Part shown: positions 41,661 through 50,312 of the stretch, in pieces
Layout of the letters: every line of letters starts with the position of its first letter
Position numbering within the stretch: position 1 is the first letter of the stretch
Assembly: GCA_942491665.1 (NCBI GenBank)
Contig: CALOBR010000010.1
Span: 106,390 to 170,389, forward strand
Direction of reading: 5' to 3'
DNA from: CAVQGZ01 sp942491665
GTDB lineage: Bacteria > Actinomycetota > Actinomycetes > Jiangellales > Jiangellaceae
Length of the DNA: 64,000 bases
Position numbers and translations under genes: made by a program
The notes under the pieces: model-generated
What the model was told of the DNA's origin: nothing
Databases searched by the model: none
What the model saw: only the letters and a program-made list of their open reading frames with translations

Positions 41661-42959
41661 GTGGCCGACACCTTCCACCCCGAGACCCTGGCAGTTCACG
41701 CGGGTCAAGAGCCCGACCCGGCGACCAACAGCCGGGCGGTGCCGATCTACCAGACCACGTCCTACGTCTTCGACGACACCGACCATGCGGCTGACTTGTT
41801 CGCGCTCAAGGTTCCCGGCAACATCTACACGCGCATCATGAACCCGACCCAGTCGGTGTTCGAGGCGCGCGTCGCCGCCCTCGAGGGCGGTGTGGCGGCG
41901 CTCGCCACGGCGTCCGGGTCGTCCGCGATCACCTACGCGGTGCTCAACCTCACCTACGCCGGTGACAACATCGTCGCGCTGTCCACCCTGTACGGCGGCA
42001 CCTACGCCCTGTTCGCCCACACGTTGCCGCAGTTCGGCGTCCAGGTGCGCTTCGTCGACCCCGACAAGCCCGAGCAGCTCGCCGACGTCGTCGACGAGCG
42101 CACCAAGCTCGTGTTTGCCGAGACGATCGGCAACCCCAAGATCAACGTCGTCGACATCGCCGCCTGGGCCGACGCCGCCCACGCCCACGGCCTGCCGCTG
42201 ATCGTGGACAACACCGCGCCCACTCCCTACCTGGCCCGGGTGTTCGACCACGGCGCGGACGTGTCGGTGCACTCGGCCACCAAGTACATCGGCGGGCACG
42301 GCACCTCGATCGGCGGCGTCATCGTCGACGCCGGGACCTTCGACTGGGCCGCCCACGCCGAGCGGTTCCCGGGCCTCACCGGGCCCGACCCGGCCTACCA
42401 CGGCGTCGTGTGGACCGAGGCCGTCGGCAACCTTGCCTACATCATCCGCGCGCGCACGGTGCTGCTGCGCAACACTGGCGCTGCCATCACGCCCTTCAAC
42501 TCGTTCCTGTTCCTGCAGGGACTGGAGACGCTGCACCTGCGCATGGAGCGGCACAGTGAGAACGCGCTCGCGGTTGCCCGCTTCTTGGAGTCCCACGACG
42601 CCGTGACCTGGGTGAGCTACCCGGGTCTGGAGTCCAGCCCGTACAAGGCGACGGCCGACGCGACCTTCACCGGACGTGGCTACGGTGGCCTGGTGTCGTT
42701 CGGGGTCAAGACCGGGCGTGCCGGGGGACGGGCGTTCGTGGAGAGCCTCGATCTGTTCAGCCACCTGGCCAACATCGGCGACGCGAAGTCGCTGGCCATC
42801 CACAACGCGACCACGACGCACAGCCAGCTCACCCCGGACGAGCTGGAGAAGGCCGGCGTGCCCGAAGACCTGGTGCGGCTGTCGATCGGCATCGAGCACG
42901 TCGACGACCTGCTGGCCGACCTCGACCAGGCCCTCGCCAAGGCCGCGAAGGTCCAGTAG
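41661..42959 (+). CDS. metY: O-acetylhomoserine sulfhydrylase (aminocarboxypropyltransferase)
   Basis: The 432-residue PLP enzyme of the Cys/Met metabolism family makes homocysteine (or cysteine) from O-acetylhomoserine and sulfide. IYTRIMNPTQSVFEARVAALEGG is split here as IYTRIMNPTQ and VFEARVAALEGG, the substrate loop; SVHSATKYIGGHG carries the PLP lysine. The GTG has GAGAGGAGCC eight bases upstream and follows the SAM riboswitch. metX starts four bases after its stop. Confidence 0.92.
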   Translation: MADTFHPETLAVHAGQEPDPATNSRAVPIYQTTSYVFDDTDHAADLFALKVPGNIYTRIMNPTQSVFEARVAALEGGVAALATASGSSAITYAVLNLTYAGDNIVALSTLYGGTYALFAHTLPQFGVQVRFVDPDKPEQLADVVDERTKLVFAETIGNPKINVVDIAAWADAAHAHGLPLIVDNTAPTPYLARVFDHGADVSVHSATKYIGGHGTSIGGVIVDAGTFDWAAHAERFPGLTGPDPAYHGVVWTEAVGNLAYIIRARTVLLRNTGAAITPFNSFLFLQGLETLHLRMERHSENALAVARFLESHDAVTWVSYPGLESSPYKATADATFTGRGYGGLVSFGVKTGRAGGRAFVESLDLFSHLANIGDAKSLAIHNATTTHSQLTPDELEKAGVPEDLVRLSIGIEHVDDLLADLDQALAKAAKVQ

Positions 42960-42963
42960 CCAG

Positions 42964-44082
42964 GTGTCGATCGGGCGCGTCGAGACGCAGCGGGTAGTTC
43001 TCACCACGGAGGACGACCCGCTGCGTCTCACGTCCGGTCGCACCTTGGGTCACGTCGAGGTCGCCTACGAGACCTACGGGCACTTCACCGGCGACAACGC
43101 CGTCTTCGTCTGCCACGCCCTCACCGGTGACGCCCATGCCGCCGGGCACCACGGCGATCCCAAGCGGCGAGGTTGGTGGGACAACATCATCGGCCCGGGC
43201 CGACCGCTGGACACCGACCGGTTCTTCGTGGTGTGCGCCAATCTGCTGGGCGGCTGTCAAGGCACGACCGGCCCGTCGTCGGTCGACCCGACGACCGGGC
43301 GCCAGTACGGCATGGACTTCCCGCTGCTCAGCGTGTCCGACATGGTCGCCACGCATCGGCTGCTCATGCGACACCTCGGCATCCAGCGCCTGCACGCCGT
43401 CGTCGGCGGCTCGCTCGGCGGTATGCAGGCGCTGTCGTGGGCGATGGAGGCCCCCGACGAGGTCGCCTCCGCGGTCGTCGTCGCGGCGTCGTCACGACTG
43501 TCGGCGCAGAACATCGCCTTCTCCGCTGTCGCCCGCGAGGCGATCATGCGTGACCCGGACTTTCAGGACGGGCACTACTACGGCACCGGCGCCAGCCCCG
43601 ACGTGGGTCTGGCAGTGGCCCGGATGATGGCGCACATCACCTACCTGTCCGAGGCTGCGATGACGGAGAAATTCGGCCGTCGCCTGCAGGACGCGACGAC
43701 GCCCCGCTTCGGCTTCGGCGTCGACTTCCAGGTGGAGAGCTACTTGCGCCACCAGGGCGAATCGTTCCTGTCCCGCTTCGACGCGCTGTCGTACCTCTAC
43801 CTGTCCCGCGCCCTGGACTACTACGACCCGTTCGCCCAGGCCGAGCACCAGCTCGCGGCGATGGCCAACGCGGGTACCCGCACGCTGGTCGTGTCGTTCG
43901 ACTCCGACTGGCGCTTCGACACGTCCCATTCGCTGCGCATCGTGCGCACGCTGGAGCATGCCGGGGTGCCGGTGACTTTCCGCGAGGTGCCCAGCCCTAC
44001 TGGGCACGACTCGTTCCTGCTGCCGGTTGCGGAGTACCACGCGATCGTGGCCGCCTTCTTGGGGGCATCGCGTGCGTCCTGA
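42964..44082 (+). CDS. metX: Homoserine O-acetyltransferase
   Basis: The 372-residue alpha/beta-hydrolase-fold enzyme transfers an acetyl group to homoserine. The nucleophile elbow VVGGSLGGMQALSW has the catalytic Ser, VSFDSDWRFDTS supplies Asp and SPTGHDSFLL the His of the triad. GTG start. It overlaps metW by eleven bases. The metX-metW pairing is conserved and seems to be functional. Confidence 0.92.
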   Translation: MSIGRVETQRVVLTTEDDPLRLTSGRTLGHVEVAYETYGHFTGDNAVFVCHALTGDAHAAGHHGDPKRRGWWDNIIGPGRPLDTDRFFVVCANLLGGCQGTTGPSSVDPTTGRQYGMDFPLLSVSDMVATHRLLMRHLGIQRLHAVVGGSLGGMQALSWAMEAPDEVASAVVVAASSRLSAQNIAFSAVAREAIMRDPDFQDGHYYGTGASPDVGLAVARMMAHITYLSEAAMTEKFGRRLQDATTPRFGFGVDFQVESYLRHQGESFLSRFDALSYLYLSRALDYYDPFAQAEHQLAAMANAGTRTLVVSFDSDWRFDTSHSLRIVRTLEHAGVPVTFREVPSPTGHDSFLLPVAEYHAIVAAFLGASRAS

Positions 44083-44665
44083 CCTCGCGCTCGTCGCCGA
44101 CCTCGTCCCCGCCGGCGTGCGGGTGCTCGACCTGGGCTGCGGTCCGGGTGACCTGCTCGCCCACCTCAGCGCCCAAGGCTGCCGGGGTACCGGGGTCGAG
44201 ATCGACCAGACGGCCTTTCTGGCGGCGGTGTCCCGTGGCGTCGCCGTCCTCAGCCTCGACATCGACCACGACCTGCACGCCTTCGCCGACAACTCCTACG
44301 ACGTGGTCGTGCTCAGCCAGACCCTGCAGGCCACCCGCCGGCCGCGGCACGTGATGGCCGAGATCGCGCGCATCGCCCCCCGGTGCGTGCTGTCGGTGCC
44401 CAACTTCGCCTACTGGCGCCACCGCAGCGAGCTGCTGCTGGCCGGGCGCATGCCGGTGTCGGCCGAGCTGCCCTACCCCTGGCACCAGACGCCGAACATC
44501 CACCTGTCCACGCTGCCCGACACCGAGGCGCTGGTCGACGACGTGGGCATGGCCGTGCGCTCCCGGCTGCTGCTGGACGAGAAGCACCGACCCCTGCGCA
44601 ACCAGCGCCTGGCCGGCAACTGGCGCGCGGCCCGGGCGGTCTACGCGCTCGGTCGGGCCGACTGA
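44072..44665 (+). CDS. metW: Methionine biosynthesis protein MetW
   Basis: The 197-residue protein has a class I methyltransferase-like fold: VLDLGCGPGDLLAHL is the SAM-binding loop and TPNIHLSTLPDTEAL the family-specific C-terminal part. MetW works with MetX in acetyl or succinyl transfer to homoserine in several bacteria; its exact biochemical act is not settled. Its end overlaps the convergent menF by 25 bases. Confidence 0.87.
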   Translation: MRPDLALVADLVPAGVRVLDLGCGPGDLLAHLSAQGCRGTGVEIDQTAFLAAVSRGVAVLSLDIDHDLHAFADNSYDVVVLSQTLQATRRPRHVMAEIARIAPRCVLSVPNFAYWRHRSELLLAGRMPVSAELPYPWHQTPNIHLSTLPDTEALVDDVGMAVRSRLLLDEKHRPLRNQRLAGNWRAARAVYALGRAD

Positions 44666-45900
44666 AGCGCCTCGCGCATCGGAGTGAGCTTGGCCTCGGC
44701 CTCGGCCAGCTCGTCCTGCGGGCTCGACCCGGCCACGATGCCGCATCCGGCGTAGAGGCGCAGCCGACTCGGCCCCTCCAGGTGGGCACAGCGCAGGGCG
44801 ATCGCCCACTCGCCGTCGCCGCGGGCGTCCATCCAGCCGACCGGGCCGGCGTAGCGCCCCCGGTCGAGCTGCTCCAGCTCGGCGATCACGTCGCGCGCGG
44901 TGCCGGTCGGCGTCCCGCAGACCGCCGCACTGGGGTGCAGGTCGGCCACCAGCTCCAGCGCGGTCCGTCCGTCGTGCACCACCCCGGTCACATCGGTCGC
45001 CAGGTGCATCACGTTTGGCAGGTGCAGCACGAACGGCGTCTCCGGCACGTTGAGCGTGCCGTGCCGGGCCAGCGCGTCGGCCACCGAGCGCACGGCGAAC
45101 TCGTGCTCCTGGTGGTCCTTGGACGAGCGGGCCAGCGAGGCGGCCAGCGCGAGGTCGTGGGCGTCGTCGCCGGTGCGGCGGATGGTGCCGGCGAGCACGC
45201 GCGAGGTGGCCAGGCCATTCTCCAGCCTGATGAGCATCTCCGGCGTCGCGCCGAGCAGGCCGTCCACCTGAAAGGTCCAGCACCCCGGGTACTGCTCGGC
45301 GAGGCGCTCCAGCGGCCACCGCGGGTCCAACGGGCGCTCGGTCGTCGCCACCACGTCGCGGGCGAGCACCACCTTGTCCAGCTCACCTGCGGTGATGCGC
45401 CCCACGGCCGTGGTCACCGCCGACAGCCACTCCGATGCCGTGAGCGAGCCGTCGTCGAACGTGACCGCTCCGGCGCACACCGGTGGGTCGCGCGGCTCGG
45501 GCGCCGACATCGGTGGCACCCGGTCACCGGCGCTGATCGTGGTCACCCATGACACCCCGTCACGGCGCCCGACGACGACCTCGGGGACGACGAGCACCGA
45601 CGTGCCGGCGTCGGCGAAGGTGAACGACCCGAACGCCACCGGGCCCGAGCCCGGAACCTGCACGTCGTCGCGCACCACGGCGCCGCGCACAGCGTCTCGC
45701 CACGTGCGTGCCGCCTCGGCGAACCGGTCGGCTCCGCTCAGCTGCCAGCGGGCGACCTCGCCCCAGGCGACCATCCCGTCGCCCCGACGGACCCACGCGA
45801 GGCCGTCGCGCGGCAGTAGGTCGAGCAGCGCGCCCGGGTCGTCGACCCGACGGCTGCGCACGACGAGGTGCGCACCGACAGCTTCGACCGAGACGGACAC
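44641..45900 (-). CDS. menF: Isochorismate synthase
   Basis: The 419-residue enzyme isomerises chorismate to isochorismate for MenD. GELDKVVLARDVV, LHPSAAVCGTPTG, YAGPVGWMDARGDGEWA and YAGCGIVAGSSPQDELAE are the chorismate-binding blocks. A siderophore or salicylate role would be possible elsewhere, but the adjacent menG and menC/menD favour menaquinone. The GTG at 45900 lies eight bases after TAATCT. It overlaps metW tail to tail. Confidence 0.9.
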   Translation of the reverse strand: MSVSVEAVGAHLVVRSRRVDDPGALLDLLPRDGLAWVRRGDGMVAWGEVARWQLSGADRFAEAARTWRDAVRGAVVRDDVQVPGSGPVAFGSFTFADAGTSVLVVPEVVVGRRDGVSWVTTISAGDRVPPMSAPEPRDPPVCAGAVTFDDGSLTASEWLSAVTTAVGRITAGELDKVVLARDVVATTERPLDPRWPLERLAEQYPGCWTFQVDGLLGATPEMLIRLENGLATSRVLAGTIRRTGDDAHDLALAASLARSSKDHQEHEFAVRSVADALARHGTLNVPETPFVLHLPNVMHLATDVTGVVHDGRTALELVADLHPSAAVCGTPTGTARDVIAELEQLDRGRYAGPVGWMDARGDGEWAIALRCAHLEGPSRLRLYAGCGIVAGSSPQDELAEAEAKLTPMREALQSARPSA

Positions 45901-45908
45901 GAGGGGCA

Positions 45909-45914
45909 AGATTA
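45909..45914 (-). promoter_or_regulatory. -10 element of leaderless menF
   Basis: TAATCT on the minus strand is a near-consensus -10 hexamer eight bases before the menF GTG. It faces away from the menG hexamer, 13 bases apart. Confidence 0.5.
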
Positions 45915-45927
45915 CGGCTCTGATGCG

Positions 45928-45933
45928 TAGCCT
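45928..45933 (+). promoter_or_regulatory. -10 element of leaderless menG
   Basis: TAGCCT lies six bases before the menG GTG at 45940; no Shine-Dalgarno sequence is present. Confidence 0.5.
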
Positions 45934-45939
45934 GGCGCG

Positions 45940-46656
45940 GTGAGCCAGCGTGCAGACTTGTCCAAGCAGCCGTCGCAGGTTGCTGCGATGTTCGACGCGG
46001 TGGCCCAGCGCTACGACCTCACCAACGACGTGCTCTCGGCCGGGCAGGACCGTCGCTGGCGCCGCGAGGTGGTGGACGCTCTCGACCTGACGATCGGCGA
46101 CCGGGTTCTCGACCTGGCTGCGGGCACCGGGACGTCGAGCGAGGCGCTGCACGCGGTCGGCGCCGACGTCGTGGCCGCCGACTTCTCCCTCGGCATGCTC
46201 AAGGCCGGCCGACCGGCACGCGCGCACCTGCCGTTCGTGGCCGCGGACGCACTGCGCCTGCCGTTCGCCGACGAGGTCTTTGACGCGGTCACCATCTCGT
46301 TCGGGCTGCGCAACCTGGTGTCGGTCACCGACGGACTGGCCGAGATGGCCCGAGTCGTGCGCCCCGGCGGCACCCTCGTGGTCTGTGAGTTCAGCCACCC
46401 GACCAACGCGACCTTTCGCACCGTCTACGAGAACTACCTGATGCGTGCGCTCCCGTCGATCGCCCGGCGCGTCTCCAGCGCCCCGGACGCCTACGTCTAC
46501 CTGGCCGAGTCGATCCAGGACTGGCCCGACCAGCCCACGCTGGCCCGCGTCATCGGCACGTCCGGCTGGGAGGAGGTGGCGTGGCGCAACCTCAGCGGCG
46601 GAATCGTCGTGCTCCATCGCGCCACCCGTTCGAAAGCATCGGCCTCGGCCACCTAG
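45940..46656 (+). CDS. menG: Demethylmenaquinone methyltransferase
   Basis: The 238-residue UbiE/MenG enzyme methylates demethylmenaquinone with SAM, the last menaquinone step. AMFDAVAQRYDLTNDVLS is the N-terminal signature, VLDLAAGTGTSSEAL the SAM loop, FVAADALRLPFADEVFDAV the second block and ISFGLRNL the family tag. The nuo operon starts directly downstream; its -10 hexamer begins at the menG stop. Confidence 0.93.
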   Translation: MSQRADLSKQPSQVAAMFDAVAQRYDLTNDVLSAGQDRRWRREVVDALDLTIGDRVLDLAAGTGTSSEALHAVGADVVAADFSLGMLKAGRPARAHLPFVAADALRLPFADEVFDAVTISFGLRNLVSVTDGLAEMARVVRPGGTLVVCEFSHPTNATFRTVYENYLMRALPSIARRVSSAPDAYVYLAESIQDWPDQPTLARVIGTSGWEEVAWRNLSGGIVVLHRATRSKASASAT

Positions 46657-46659
46657 GAT
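46654..46659 (+). promoter_or_regulatory. -10 element of the nuo operon
   Basis: TAGGAT, beginning with the menG stop codon, would start transcription near 46666, eight bases above the Rex-type site at 46674-46691 and about 40 bases above nuoA. No clear -35 is visible. Confidence 0.45.
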
Positions 46660-46673
46660 GCGCGTGGAGAAGT

Positions 46674-46691
46674 TTGTGAAGGCGTTCACGA
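46674..46691. promoter_or_regulatory. Rex operator upstream of nuoA
   Basis: TTGTGAAGGCGTTCACGA matches the Rex consensus TTGTGAANNNNTTCACAA at 13 of 14 conserved bases and is the best such site seen in the window. It lies between the nuo -10 hexamer and the nuoA ribosome binding site, where bound Rex would block transcription. Rex control of nuo is established in Streptomyces. Confidence 0.75.
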
Positions 46692-46707
46692 CCTGTTGGA
46701 GGAGATG

Positions 46708-47067
46708 GTGAACCCGTTCGTCCCCGTGCTGGGTCTCGCCGGCCTGGCGGCGGCTTTCGCTCTCTTCTCGTTGGTCGCCGGCAAGCTCGCCGGACCGAGC
46801 CGCTTCAACCGGGCTCGTCTCGACGCCTACGAGTGCGGCATCGAGCCGACGCCGCAAGCCGAGGGAGGTGGGCGCTTCCCGATCAAGTACTACCTGACGG
46901 CGATGATGTTCATCATCTTCGACATCGAGATCGTCTTCCTCTATCCCTGGGCCGTGCGCTTCGACGCCCTCGGGCTGTTCGGGTTCTACGCCATGGCCCT
47001 CTTCCTCGTCCTCATCACCGTCGCCTACGTCTACGAGTGGCGTCGCGGCGGCCTGGACTGGGACTGA
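46708..47067 (+). CDS. nuoA: NADH-quinone oxidoreductase subunit A
   Basis: The 119-residue subunit has three transmembrane helices (LGLAGLAAAFALFSLVAG, YYLTAMMFIIFDIEIVFLYP, FGFYAMALFLVLITVAYVY). YECGIEP is the family signature in the loop and FDIEIVF the conserved acidic helix. The GTG at 46708 follows GGAGG by five bases; ATG at 46705 and TTG at 46696 are alternatives. It is the first gene of the complex I operon. Confidence 0.93.
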   Translation: MNPFVPVLGLAGLAAAFALFSLVAGKLAGPSRFNRARLDAYECGIEPTPQAEGGGRFPIKYYLTAMMFIIFDIEIVFLYPWAVRFDALGLFGFYAMALFLVLITVAYVYEWRRGGLDWD

Positions 47068-47086
47068 TCAGGAGAGAGAGCCACCT

Positions 47087-47641
47087 ATGGGTATCGAAGA
47101 GAAGCTTCCGAGCGGGTTCTTGCTCACCACGGTCGAAGACGTGGCCGGGTACTTCCGCAAGGGCTCGCTGTGGCCGGCCACGTTCGGCCTGGCCTGCTGC
47201 GCCATCGAGATGATGACCACCGGCGGGCCGCGCTACGACCTCTCGCGCTTCGGCATGGAGGTGTTCCGCGCGTCTCCGCGCCAGGCCGACCTGATGATCG
47301 TCGCCGGACGCGTCAGCCAGAAGATGGCGCCGATCGTCCGCCAGGTCTACGACCAGATGCCCAACCCCAAGTGGGTCATCTCGATGGGGGTGTGCGCGTC
47401 GTCCGGCGGAATGTTCAACAACTACGCGATCATCCAGGGCGTTGACCACGTCGTCCCCGTCGACGTCTACCTGCCGGGCTGTCCGCCCCGGCCGGAGATG
47501 CTGTTGGACGCGATCCTGAAGATCCACGACCAGATCCAGAACACCCCGCTGGGGCCGAACCGCATCGCCGCGGAGGACGAGGCGGAGCAGCGGGCGCTCG
47601 CCGCCACGCCCACCATCGAGATGAAGGGGCTGCTGCGCTAG
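47087..47641 (+). CDS. nuoB: NADH-quinone oxidoreductase subunit B
   Basis: The 184-residue subunit holds cluster N2, the last iron-sulfur cluster before quinone. The adjacent Cys pair is in FGLACCAIEMM, with the others in GVCASSGG and LPGCPPRPE. Nineteen bases after nuoA, with GGAGAGAG upstream. nuoC begins directly after its stop. Confidence 0.95.
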   Translation: MGIEEKLPSGFLLTTVEDVAGYFRKGSLWPATFGLACCAIEMMTTGGPRYDLSRFGMEVFRASPRQADLMIVAGRVSQKMAPIVRQVYDQMPNPKWVISMGVCASSGGMFNNYAIIQGVDHVVPVDVYLPGCPPRPEMLLDAILKIHDQIQNTPLGPNRIAAEDEAEQRALAATPTIEMKGLLR

Positions 47642-48337
47642 ATGAGCGAGGAGAACACGCAGCTCGAGGAGTCGACCCCCCAGCCGCTCCCGGCTCACCC
47701 GTCCGACCGGGGTGCCTTCGGTGCCCACGGCTCCGGCGACACCAGCGGCTTCGGCGGTCTGGTCCGCCGGGTGGCGAACCCTGCCAACCTGATCGCCGGC
47801 ACGCCAGCCCCGTACGGCTCGTACTTCGACGGCATCGTCGACACTGTCAACGCCGCCAACGACGATGCCATCGAGAAGGTGGTCGTCGACCGTGACGAGC
47901 TCACCGTCTTCGTCCGCCGCGAGAAGCTGCTGGACGTGGTGCGCACGCTGCGCGACGAGCCAACGCTGCGCTTCGAGATGTGCATGGGCGTCAACGGCGT
48001 TCACTACCCCGACGAGACCGACCGTGAGCTGCACGCGGTGTACCCGTTCCTGTCGGTGACCCACAACCGCCGCGTGCGTATCGAGGTCACGGCCCCTGAC
48101 ACCGACCCGCACGTGCCGTCGATCGTCTCGGTCTACCCGTCGAACAACTGGCACGAGCGTGAGACCTGGGACTTCTTCGGCCTGATCTTCGACGGCCACC
48201 CCGCCCTCACCCGCATCGAGATGCCCGACGACTGGGACGGCCACCCGCAGCGCAAGGACTACCCGCTCGGCGGCATCGAGGTCGAGTACAAGGGCGCCAC
48301 CATCCCGCCGCCGGACGAGCGGAGGAAGTACTCCTGA
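47642..48337 (+). CDS. nuoC: NADH-quinone oxidoreductase subunit C
   Basis: The 231-residue 30 kDa subunit of the peripheral arm. NNWHERETWDFFGLIFDGHP is the family signature and HPQRKDYPLGG the C-terminal part. The first 45 residues are a low-complexity extension typical of actinobacterial NuoC. Its stop shares one base with the nuoD start (TGATG). Confidence 0.94.
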   Translation: MSEENTQLEESTPQPLPAHPSDRGAFGAHGSGDTSGFGGLVRRVANPANLIAGTPAPYGSYFDGIVDTVNAANDDAIEKVVVDRDELTVFVRREKLLDVVRTLRDEPTLRFEMCMGVNGVHYPDETDRELHAVYPFLSVTHNRRVRIEVTAPDTDPHVPSIVSVYPSNNWHERETWDFFGLIFDGHPALTRIEMPDDWDGHPQRKDYPLGGIEVEYKGATIPPPDERRKYS

Positions 48338-49668
48338 TGACCGACACTCAGCCGACCTACACCGCCGGCGTCCGCGAGACGACCGAGGGCCCCGTCTACA
48401 CCGTCAGCGGCCAGGACTGGGACGCGATGACTGCCGAGATCGTCGGCAACGAACGCGTCGTGGTCAACATGGGGCCGCAGCACCCCAGCACGCACGGCGT
48501 GCTGCGCCTGATCCTCGAGCTCGACGGCGAGACCGTCACCGAGGCCCGCGCCGGCGTCGGGTACCTGCACACCGGCATCGAGAAGAACATGGAGTACCGC
48601 ACCTGGACGCAGGGCGTCACGTTCTGCACCCGCATGGACTACCTCTCGCCGTTCTTCAACGAGACCGCGTACGTGCTCGGCGTCGAGAAGCTGCTCGGCA
48701 TCACCGACCAGATCCCTGAGCGGGCCAGTGTCATCCGCGTGATGATGATGGAGCTCAACCGCATCTCGTCGCACCTCGTGGCCATCGCCACCGGCGGCAT
48801 GGAGATCGGCGCGCTCACGGTCATGACCATCGGCTTCCGCGAGCGCGAGGTGCTGCTGCACCTGTTCGAAGACCTCACCGGGCTGCGCATGAACCACGCC
48901 TACGTCCGGCCGGGCGGAGTGGCCCAAGACCTTCCGCCGGAGGGCCTGGACAAGGTCCGTGAGGCTGTCGCCTGGCTCAAGCAATATCTGCCCGAGTACG
49001 AAAAGTTCTGCAACGAGAACCCCATCTTCAAGCGACGGACGGTCGGTGTGGGTTACCTCGACCTGGCGGGCTGCATGGCGCTTGGCATGACCGGGCCGGT
49101 GCTGCGCTCCACCGGCCTGCCGCACGACCTGCGCAAGTCTCAGCCGTACTGCGGCTACGAGACCTACGACTTCGACGTGCCGACGCGCGACTCCATGGAC
49201 TCCTACGGCCGCTTCCGCATCCGCGTTGACGAGATGTACCAGTCGGTGCGCATCGTCGAGCAGTGCGTCGAGCGCCTCGCCGAGCCCGGCCCGGTGATGG
49301 TCGAGGACAAGAAGATCGCCTGGCCGGCTCAGCTGTCGATCGGCTCGGACGGCATGGGCAACTCGATGGAGCACATCCGCCACATCATGGGCGAGTCGAT
49401 GGAGGCGCTCATCCACCACTTCAAGCTGGTGACCGAGGGCTTCCGCGTCCCAGCCGGGCAGGTCTACAGCGCGGTCGAGTCCCCGCGCGGCGAGCTTGGC
49501 GTGCACGTGGTCTCCGACGGTGGCACCCGCCCGTGGCGTGCCCACTTCCGCGACCCGTCGTTCAACAACCTTCAGGCTGTGGCGGCGATGTCCGAGGGCG
49601 GTCAGGTAGCCGACATCATCGTCGCCGTCGCCGGGATCGACCCGGTCATGGGAGGGGTCGACCGGTGA
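48337..49668 (+). CDS. nuoD: NADH-quinone oxidoreductase subunit D
   Basis: The 443-residue 49 kDa subunit lines the quinone site with NuoB. GPQHPSTHGVLRLILELDGE is the signature, and YLDLAGCMALGMTGPVLRSTG and VESPRGELGVHVVSDG are conserved. Normal length. Overlaps nuoE by GTGA. Confidence 0.95.
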   Translation: MTDTQPTYTAGVRETTEGPVYTVSGQDWDAMTAEIVGNERVVVNMGPQHPSTHGVLRLILELDGETVTEARAGVGYLHTGIEKNMEYRTWTQGVTFCTRMDYLSPFFNETAYVLGVEKLLGITDQIPERASVIRVMMMELNRISSHLVAIATGGMEIGALTVMTIGFREREVLLHLFEDLTGLRMNHAYVRPGGVAQDLPPEGLDKVREAVAWLKQYLPEYEKFCNENPIFKRRTVGVGYLDLAGCMALGMTGPVLRSTGLPHDLRKSQPYCGYETYDFDVPTRDSMDSYGRFRIRVDEMYQSVRIVEQCVERLAEPGPVMVEDKKIAWPAQLSIGSDGMGNSMEHIRHIMGESMEALIHHFKLVTEGFRVPAGQVYSAVESPRGELGVHVVSDGGTRPWRAHFRDPSFNNLQAVAAMSEGGQVADIIVAVAGIDPVMGGVDR

Positions 49669-50312
49669 GCGAGCTGACCGAGACGACGCGGGCTGAGATG
49701 CGCGAGCTGATGGCGCGCTACCCGCAGCCGCGCAGCGCGCTGCTGCCGATGCTGCACCTGGTGCAGTCCTACGAGGGCTACGTCACACCCGCCGGCATCG
49801 AGATGTGCGCCGAGGAGATCGGCATCACCGCCGCCGAGGTCACTGCCGTCGCGACGTTCTACACGATGTACAAGCGCCACCCCATGGGCACGTACCACGT
49901 GGGCGTGTGCACCAACACGCTGTGCGCGGTGATGGGCGGTGACGCCATCTGGGCGGGGGTGAGCCAGCACCTCGGCATCGGCCACGACGAGGTCAGCGAG
50001 GACGGCGCCATCAGCCTCGAACGGGTCGAGTGCAACGCGGCCTGCGACTACGCCCCGGTCGTGATGGTCAACTGGGAGTTCATGGACAACCAGACGCCGC
50101 AGTCCACCGTCGAGATGGTCGATGCGCTGCGCGCGGGCGACGACGTCGAGTCCACCCGGGGCGCACGCATCTGCACGTTCAAAGAAGCCCAGCGCGTGAT
50201 CGCCGGGTTCAACGACTCCCATGCCAACGAGGGTCCGGCAGCCGGGGACGCGTCCCTGCGCGGCCTGGCCATCGCTCGTGGCCGCGACTCCGCCGAGAAG
50301 GGATACGCGTGA
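49665..50312 (+). CDS. nuoE: NADH-quinone oxidoreductase subunit E
   Basis: The 215-residue thioredoxin-fold subunit carries the 2Fe-2S cluster N1a, with Cys in VGVCTNTLC and VECNAACDYAP. The tail after about residue 170 is longer than in E. coli. Overlaps nuoD and nuoF by GTGA. Confidence 0.94.
   Translation: MSELTETTRAEMRELMARYPQPRSALLPMLHLVQSYEGYVTPAGIEMCAEEIGITAAEVTAVATFYTMYKRHPMGTYHVGVCTNTLCAVMGGDAIWAGVSQHLGIGHDEVSEDGAISLERVECNAACDYAPVVMVNWEFMDNQTPQSTVEMVDALRAGDDVESTRGARICTFKEAQRVIAGFNDSHANEGPAAGDASLRGLAIARGRDSAEKGYA

Noticed and set aside
44072..44665. MetW as an ordinary small-molecule methyltransferase
   Set aside because: The overlap with metX and the family-specific C-terminal segment fit MetW better than a generic methyltransferase.
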